DNA from: an uncultured Syntrophomonadaceae bacterium
Lineage (GTDB): Bacteria; Bacillota; Syntrophomonadia; Syntrophomonadales; Syntrophomonadaceae
Length of the DNA stretch: 10,798 nucleotides
NCBI GenBank assembly: GCA_944391275.1
Contig: CALXSZ010000128.1
Span: 1-10,798 of the forward strand
Direction of reading: 5' to 3'
Both the position numbers and the translations under genes were made by a program. Position 1 is the first letter of the stretch; every line of letters starts with the position of its first letter. The notes beneath the pieces were generated by a model. The model searched no databases. It saw nothing but the letters and a program-made list of their open reading frames with translations, and had not been told where the DNA came from. Below, piece by piece: positions 6,427-10,798 of the stretch.

Positions 6427-6519
6427 TTCCGCTTAAACAAAAGCGGAACCTCCTTCCTCCTTTTATTTTCCTGTTAAATCTCTTCGGAGATGGGCCGGTT
6501 TTATACCGGCCTTTTTTTT
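6427..6519 (+). ncRNA. Candidate small RNA with C-rich anti-Shine-Dalgarno stretch
   Basis: Three hairpins follow one another on the plus strand. The first is TTCCGCTT/AAGCGGAA (6427-6434 and 6441-6448). The second is ATCTC/GAGAT closed by a TTCG tetraloop (6478-6491). The third is a terminator hairpin with eight T (6493-6519). Between the first two lies an unpaired CCTCCTTCCTCC (6449-6460), complementary to ribosome binding sites. No plus-strand gene ends here, and a separate promoter for the next gene lies downstream, so the terminator must serve another transcript. A short RNA is the simplest reading. The promoter is not clear: TATAAA at 6413-6418 lacks a good -35 box. Alternatives are an attenuated leader or the end of an antisense transcript through the MerR gene. 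Confidence 0.4.
6493..6519 (+). terminator. Strong Rho-independent terminator with no upstream plus-strand gene
   Basis: GGCCGGT (6493-6499) pairs with ACCGGCC (6505-6511) around TTTAT, followed by T at 6512-6519. The reverse strand lacks a T run after the stem, so it acts on plus-strand transcripts only. Confidence 0.88.
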
Positions 6520-6585
6520 ATCTATAAAATTCATATTCACGCGATGAGTGGAAAGACCATAAAGATAAAATAGGAAAGAATTTGA

Positions 6586-6614
6586 TTGACAGAGAAGACA
6601 ACATACCGTACAAT
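6586..6614 (+). promoter_or_regulatory. Near-consensus promoter of the decarboxylase-like gene
   Basis: A perfect TTGACA (6586-6591) and TACAAT (6609-6614) are separated by exactly 17 bases. Transcription would start near 6621, about 60 bases before the TTG start. This is the best promoter in the window and suggests strong, probably constitutive expression. Confidence 0.88.
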
Positions 6615-6668
6615 AGTCCTGCATAGAAGAATTTTCTGGGCATCTTTGATCTTTGAAAAGTTTTTGGA

Positions 6669-6675
6669 AGGGGGA
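6669..6675 (+). promoter_or_regulatory. Ribosome binding site deciding a TTG start
   Basis: AGGGGGA lies 7 bases before the TTG at 6683. An ATG at 6679 is only 3 bases from it and is in another frame, opening a 24-codon frame that overlaps the real gene start. In the gene's own frame the codon just before the TTG is a TGA stop, so translation cannot begin further upstream. Confidence 0.7.
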
Positions 6676-6682
6676 ATTATGA

Positions 6683-7063
6683 TTGCAAAATTGGGGGTAC
6701 CATGTGGTGACAGAAGTTTATGGATGTCGTCCAGGCGTACTGGGGGATGTTAATCAAATTCAAAACGCCATGGTCAATGCGGCCGAAAAGGCCGGCGCCG
6801 AAATTTGTCATACAATTTTTCAACAATATCAATCGAATGGTGTCAGCGGGGCTTTTGTCACGCAATATACCCATGCTGCGATTCACACATGGGTGGATAT
6901 GGATTGCGCAGTGATTGATATTTTTTCTTGTAGCGATCAGGAAGATCTTTTGAAAGTCTGCCGTTCTTTGGCTGAGGAACTAGGAGGAGCCCATTGGGAC
7001 ATTTCTGTCAGACAAAAAGATCAACTCCTGGAACCGGCAGCGTGTCTGGCAGCCAATATGTAA
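6683..7063 (+). CDS. speD: S-adenosylmethionine decarboxylase homologue with altered self-cleavage site
   Basis: This 126-residue protein has the length and layout of the small bacterial AdoMet decarboxylase proenzymes (SpeD/SpeH). These cut themselves at a Glu-Ser bond; the Ser becomes the pyruvoyl cofactor, and the enzyme supplies aminopropyl groups for spermidine. Family features are HVVTEVYGC (7-15), AAEKAGAEI (33-41), GVSG (53-56), THAAIHTW (63-70) and DIFSC (79-83). Ser55, His68 and Cys83 fall at the positions I recall for the Thermotoga maritima processing and catalytic residues. The cofactor-forming position 63 is Thr, however, and the residue before it is Tyr instead of Glu. The protein may therefore be unprocessed, form a ketobutyryl group, or have another role. 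No spermidine synthase gene follows. It has its own promoter and terminator and starts with TTG. The family is clear; AdoMet decarboxylase activity is doubtful. Confidence 0.85.
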   Translation: MQNWGYHVVTEVYGCRPGVLGDVNQIQNAMVNAAEKAGAEICHTIFQQYQSNGVSGAFVTQYTHAAIHTWVDMDCAVIDIFSCSDQEDLLKVCRSLAEELGGAHWDISVRQKDQLLEPAACLAANM

Positions 7064-7141
7064 ACAGATACCGCCTCAATCAGAAGGAGTGAAAATATTT
7101 TAGTAGACCGAAGTCTATTGGCCAAAAAAGAAACCCTATAG

Positions 7142-7183
7142 AGTCCTGTGTGAAGTTGAGAAACGACATACAGGACTTTTTTT
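7142..7183 (+). terminator. Terminator after the decarboxylase-like gene
   Basis: AGTCCTGTGTG (7142-7152) pairs with CATACAGGACT (7167-7177) with one G-U, followed by a run of T. It lies about 80 bases past the stop codon. Confidence 0.85.
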
Positions 7184-7231
7184 ATTCTTTTTTCTTCTTA
7201 TTTTATGCACTTTAAGCTGGTGAGCATTTGG

Positions 7232-7256
7232 CGTTCGGTTTTTGTTGGAACGAACG
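7232..7256. repeat. Small inverted repeat before the helicase promoter
   Basis: CGTTCG (7232-7237) and CGAACG (7251-7256) are inverse complements 13 bases apart, and the second arm touches the -35 box. It could be an operator; the arms are short. Confidence 0.3.
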
Positions 7257-7284
7257 TGACAAATATTTTAGGAAGTGAGATAAT
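7256..7284 (+). promoter_or_regulatory. Promoter of the SWIM/SNF2 helicase gene
   Basis: GTGACA (7256-7261) and GATAAT (7279-7284) each match consensus at five of six bases and are 17 bases apart. Transcription would start near 7291, only about 28 bases before the ATG at 7319. Confidence 0.7.
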
Positions 7285-7318
7285 AAAAAAAGTCTGTTAT
7301 TCAAAGAATGGTTGGTAG

Positions 7319-10300
7319 ATGGAAAGAAGGGGTAAAGTGGATTTACGAGATATTCAAGAAATTGCATCGAATCAAGAAGTATATCTGCGGGGAACTCAAT
7401 ATTTCCATGAAAAAAAAGTTGAACAAATGGAGCGTACGATCGATGGCCGCTATACAGCAACCGTACGAGGGGAAAAAGATACCTATCGAGTGGTTGTGGA
7501 TATCGGCCTTCATGAGTCCATTGGCTACTATAGTTGTTCTTGTCAAGCCTTTCGTAATTGGTATGGCGCGTGTAAGCATATTGTGGCCGTATTGTTGCAA
7601 ATTCGACAAGAAAGAACAGAAGACGCCAGAAGAAAGCAGGCAGAGAAAGAATGGACGCTCCTTCATTCTCAACAAGCTAAAGGATTACCGAATAAACAAA
7701 TTCAAGAGCAGGTGCGTCAATTGATTCAACAGACCGTCGCGAAAAATGTCGATCGTGTTCAGAAAAGAATGGATCAAAATGTCGGGAAATTTACACTTTT
7801 TCCTACGGTTCATATCACTGAAGGTGTGTTTTATATATCCTTTGCGGTGGGATGCACACGACTCTACAAGGTGAAAAATATTTCTGCATTTTGTCAACAG
7901 GTCCGTACGGGTGCGCCGGCTTATTATGGTAAGCAAAAAGCGATTGTTCATCGGCTGGAGGATTTTGAACCTCAAGCCGCTGCGTTGGTACAAATGGTTT
8001 TGGAGAAAGAAAAAGAATTTCGTCTCTTTAAACGATCTCAACAAAAAGATTTTTCCGAAGAAATGATGGAAGTGGGAAGAGAGATGCTGCTTACGCCGGG
8101 GATGTTTGATCGCCTGTTTAAAATTTTTGACGGAGAAGTCATTTGTTTTAGGGATGAAAAAAATAGTAAACGGAATGTCGAAATACTGCTCCAGAAGTCG
8201 GCCCAAATAAGAATACAGTTACAAACCGCCCCGAACGAACAGACGGCTTTCTTGAAGGCAAAATCCGGGAAAATTTTGCATGGGGACAATGGAGATTATT
8301 TTTTGCAAGATAACTGTTTGCTGCGGATGGAACAGGAACCAAGCGGCACGCTGGAAAAGTTGTTGCAGCTTATTGATCAAAATCCGGAAGGTTTGCCTGT
8401 AACAGAAGCGGATATGAAAGACTTAGAAGCGAATGTTTTGCGACCGCTACAGCCGCTTGTTTCCTTACAGGTACCCGAAGCGCTTCAGAAAAAATATTGT
8501 GCGCCGCCTTTTCAAAGCCGTTTATATCTGGATCAAAAAGCGGATGGGCAAATTACGGGGCGTCTCTGTTTTCTCTACGGAACACAACAGTTTTCAGCTT
8601 TTGATTCTTCTGTCTTTTTTCCTGGAAGGGATTTCGTTCAAGAAGAGCAACATAAAAGATGGTTATTCCAGTATTTTAGTCGGATTGATTTGCACAGACA
8701 GGAAGCGGTCTTAGAAACAGACGATGATGTTTTCTATCGTTTGTTAACAGAAGGCATAAAACAGTTGGGACGGCATATGGAAATTTATACCTCAGATCGT
8801 TTTCGAAAAATTAAAGTTCATTCCGTACCAAAAATTCAAGTGAGTATTCATTTAGAAAATCATTGGATGGATCTAGCTGTTCATACCGATGATGTTTCTC
8901 TGGAGGAATGGAAACAGATCATTCAAGCGTATCGGGTTCGAAAAAAATATTTTCGTTTGAGAAATGGGGATTTTTTAAAATTAGAAGAAAGTCAAATAGA
9001 AACGGCCGCTGATTTTTTTAAGGAAATTCCTTTAAAAGCAGGAGCTTCTGAGGAAAAAATACGTTTGCCTCAAACCCGAGCGTTGTTTTTTGAAAAAATT
9101 CTGGAAGCGCATCCGGAAATTCAATGTCAAAAAAGCGAGAATTTTAAACAGTTTGTTCAGCGCATTCAGCAGGCGAAAGAAAGCAACTATCCGATTCCGG
9201 TTTCGTTATCAAACGTCTTGCGTGATTATCAAAAAAGCGGCTACCAATGGCTGAGGACGATGCAAGAATATGGCTTGGGCGGTATTTTGGCTGATGATAT
9301 GGGATTAGGGAAAACGTTGCAGATTATTGCGTTATTATTGGCTGAAAAACAGCAGACTCAGGAGGAGAAACATACGTTCATTGTTTGCCCGGCTTCATTA
9401 GTCTATAATTGGCAAGCTGAAATACGGAAATTTGCGCCGGAATTAACCACTTTAGCAATTATTGGGAATTCTACGGAAAGGCAGAAAAAGATCCGACGCG
9501 TTTTTTCGTTCGATATTGCGATCACCTCGTATGATTTATTACGGAGAGATCTTGTCTATTATCAGGATTTTTTATTTGATTATCATATCATTGATGAAGC
9601 CCAATATATCAAAAATCATAATACCCATAACGCGCGTTCCGTATGCCAAATTAGAAGCCGTCAACGATTTGCTCTAACGGGTACGCCTATTGAAAATCAT
9701 GTGGCTGAGTTATGGTCGGTATTTGATTTTCTTATGCCGCAATATTTGTATTCGTATGCACAATTTAAAGAGCGATTTGAAAAACCCATTGTTAAAGAAG
9801 GCGATACCCGAGCATTGCATCGTTTGAATCAAATGATCGCGCCTTTTTTACTGCGTCGAATGAAAAAAGACGTTTTAGAAGAATTGCCTGAAAAAACTGA
9901 AACGGTTTTACCGGCTGAAATGGAGCCGGAACAAAGAAAATTGTACCGTGCAAACGTCATGCTGATGCGACGGGATTTTCAAGAACAGCTCAAACAACGT
10001 GGATTGGCTTCCTCTAAATTTATGCTTCTTTCCATTTTGATGCGGTTGCGGCAACTTTGTTGCCATCCGCGGCTATATTATGAAGATTATCGGGGGGGTA
10101 GCGGAAAACTTGAATTATGTATGGAAATTGTTCGCAATAGCGTAGAAGCGGGGCACAAAATTTTGCTTTTTTCTCAATTTACATCCATGTTGGCTGTGAT
10201 TGGAGAGCGTTTGAAGAAAGAAAACATCTCTTTTTATTGCTTAGAGGGCGCGACGCCTAAAGAAACGCGCATGCAAATGGTTGAACGTTTTCAAAATGAT

Positions 10301-10615
10301 TCCGTTCCGGTTTTTCTTATATCGCTTCGCGCAGGAGGAACCGGATTAAACCTCACGGCGGCCGATATCGTTATCCATTATGATCCTTGGTGGAATTCTT
10401 CCGCGCAAAACCAAGCGACAGACCGCGTGCATCGTATCGGGCAAAAAAATCGCGTACAAGTTTATCAACTCATTACCAAGGACAGTATAGAAGAAAAAAT
10501 CCTTTATCTGCAAAGAAAAAAACAAGAATTGGCTGATTCAATTATCGGAGTGGGAAGTATTCTTTCGTCTATGACGGCTGAGGAAATTCTTGAGTTGTTT
10601 GAAGAAGAGATTTGA
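7319..10615 (+). CDS. SWIM zinc finger/SNF2 family helicase-like ATPase
   Basis: This 1098-residue protein joins an N-terminal SWIM zinc finger (Cys73-x-Cys75 ... Cys85-x-His87) to a C-terminal SNF2 ATPase. The middle (about 110-620) is the variable region seen in bacterial SNF2 proteins. ATPase motifs are intact: ADDMGLGKT (658-666, Walker A), VCPASLVYNW (motif Ia), DEAQ (759-762, Walker B), LTGTP (786-790), LFSQFTSMLAVI (950-961), SLRAGGTGLNL (1002-1012) and DRVHRIGQ (1035-1042). SNF2 proteins translocate on double-stranded DNA and displace bound proteins. The bacterial role of this SWIM type is not firmly known; recycling of RNA polymerase or DNA repair is suggested for relatives. No methylase, nuclease or defence partner lies beside it, so a phage-defence role is not supported here. 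The ATG at 7319 has no clear ribosome site. A GTG at 7337, with AAGGGG 4 bases before it, is an alternative start that loses six residues. Confidence 0.92.
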   Translation: MERRGKVDLRDIQEIASNQEVYLRGTQYFHEKKVEQMERTIDGRYTATVRGEKDTYRVVVDIGLHESIGYYSCSCQAFRNWYGACKHIVAVLLQIRQERTEDARRKQAEKEWTLLHSQQAKGLPNKQIQEQVRQLIQQTVAKNVDRVQKRMDQNVGKFTLFPTVHITEGVFYISFAVGCTRLYKVKNISAFCQQVRTGAPAYYGKQKAIVHRLEDFEPQAAALVQMVLEKEKEFRLFKRSQQKDFSEEMMEVGREMLLTPGMFDRLFKIFDGEVICFRDEKNSKRNVEILLQKSAQIRIQLQTAPNEQTAFLKAKSGKILHGDNGDYFLQDNCLLRMEQEPSGTLEKLLQLIDQNPEGLPVTEADMKDLEANVLRPLQPLVSLQVPEALQKKYCAPPFQSRLYLDQKADGQITGRLCFLYGTQQFSAFDSSVFFPGRDFVQEEQHKRWLFQYFSRIDLHRQEAVLETDDDVFYRLLTEGIKQLGRHMEIYTSDRFRKIKVHSVPKIQVSIHLENHWMDLAVHTDDVSLEEWKQIIQAYRVRKKYFRLRNGDFLKLEESQIETAADFFKEIPLKAGASEEKIRLPQTRALFFEKILEAHPEIQCQKSENFKQFVQRIQQAKESNYPIPVSLSNVLRDYQKSGYQWLRTMQEYGLGGILADDMGLGKTLQIIALLLAEKQQTQEEKHTFIVCPASLVYNWQAEIRKFAPELTTLAIIGNSTERQKKIRRVFSFDIAITSYDLLRRDLVYYQDFLFDYHIIDEAQYIKNHNTHNARSVCQIRSRQRFALTGTPIENHVAELWSVFDFLMPQYLYSYAQFKERFEKPIVKEGDTRALHRLNQMIAPFLLRRMKKDVLEELPEKTETVLPAEMEPEQRKLYRANVMLMRRDFQEQLKQRGLASSKFMLLSILMRLRQLCCHPRLYYEDYRGGSGKLELCMEIVRNSVEAGHKILLFSQFTSMLAVIGERLKKENISFYCLEGATPKETRMQMVERFQNDSVPVFLISLRAGGTGLNLTAADIVIHYDPWWNSSAQNQATDRVHRIGQKNRVQVYQLITKDSIEEKILYLQRKKQELADSIIGVGSILSSMTAEEILELFEEEI

Positions 10616-10642
10616 AACAATGAAAAAAAACGCGCCAAATAA

Positions 10643-10740
10643 ATGGAAAAGAGCACGCTACTTTTCCATGGCAGAAGGTTGTATGATCGAGTGAAGTTTC
10701 CTGCCATATAAGTTATAAATCGGTCCTCCTAAGGGAGGAC
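10643..10740 (+). other. Row of hairpins downstream of the helicase gene
   Basis: Three inverted repeats follow closely: ATGGAAAAG/CTTTTCCAT (10643-10651 and 10661-10669), ATGGCAG/CTGCCAT (about 10668-10674 and 10701-10707), and GTCCTCC/GGAGGAC around TAAG (10723-10740). None is followed by a T run, so they are not ordinary terminators. With the terminator at 10758 they form a structured 3' UTR or a small RNA. No protein-coding frame is evident. Confidence 0.4.
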
Positions 10741-10757
10741 AAGAGAAGGAATAAAAA

Positions 10758-10798
10758 AAAACTCTATGCAAGATTTGCATAGAGTTTTAAATTTTTTT
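10758..10798 (+). terminator. Terminator after the helicase region
   Basis: AAAACTCTATGCAA (10758-10771) pairs perfectly with TTGCATAGAGTTTT (10775-10788) around a 3-base loop, followed by a T run reaching the window end. A-rich sequence before the stem means it could also work from the other strand. Confidence 0.85.

Noticed and set aside
7308..7724. 138-codon plus-strand frame overlapping the helicase start
   Set aside because: It lies in another frame within the clearly coding SWIM/SNF2 gene and has no recognisable domain.
7319..10615. SNF2 helicase as part of a phage-defence system
   Set aside because: SNF2 ATPases occur in some defence systems, but no methylase, nuclease, PLD or other partner lies nearby, and the SWIM/SNF2 layout is a common chromosomal type.

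Overview
The window reads as chromosomal DNA of a low-to-moderate GC, anaerobic Firmicutes-type bacterium. Signs are the AT-rich intergenic DNA, strong purine-rich ribosome sites, many hairpin-plus-T-run terminators, an EtfB resembling the bifurcating type, and the paired Fe-S scaffold and GGGtGRT genes typical of anaerobes. A Negativicutes-like host (Acidaminococcus or Veillonella relatives) is my best guess, from the EtfB resemblance as I recall that family; it is not proven. I see no phage, IS, CRISPR, tRNA or rRNA.

Layout. (1) 1-717, minus strand: the first 239 codons of etfB, cut by the window edge. (2) 718-1133: AT-rich divergent promoter region. (3) 1134-2841, plus strand: a two-gene operon of a NifU/IscU-like scaffold and a GGGtGRT protein of unknown function, closed by a terminator. 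(4) 2988-3614: a four-helix membrane protein with its own promoter, followed by about 320 bases of hairpin-rich non-coding sequence ending in a terminator. (5) 4210-5538: an SLC13/DASS-type anion permease behind an AT-rich regulatory region with an inverted repeat. (6) 5823-6323, minus strand: a MerR-type DNA-binding protein with a coiled-coil tail, convergent with the permease and probably sharing a two-way terminator. (7) 6324-6682: nested inverted repeats, a possible C-rich small RNA with its own terminator, then a textbook promoter. (8) 6683-7063: a small S-adenosylmethionine decarboxylase homologue with Thr in place of the serine that normally becomes the pyruvoyl cofactor. (9) 7319-10615: a 1098-residue SWIM/SNF2 helicase. 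(10) 10616-10798: a string of hairpins ending in a terminator.

How they work together. Only the scaffold/GGGtGRT pair is a clear operon. The other genes look like single-gene units with their own promoters and terminators. The best candidates for a second look are the decarboxylase with the altered self-processing site, the possible anti-Shine-Dalgarno small RNA just upstream of it, and the conserved but unexplained scaffold/GGGtGRT pair.
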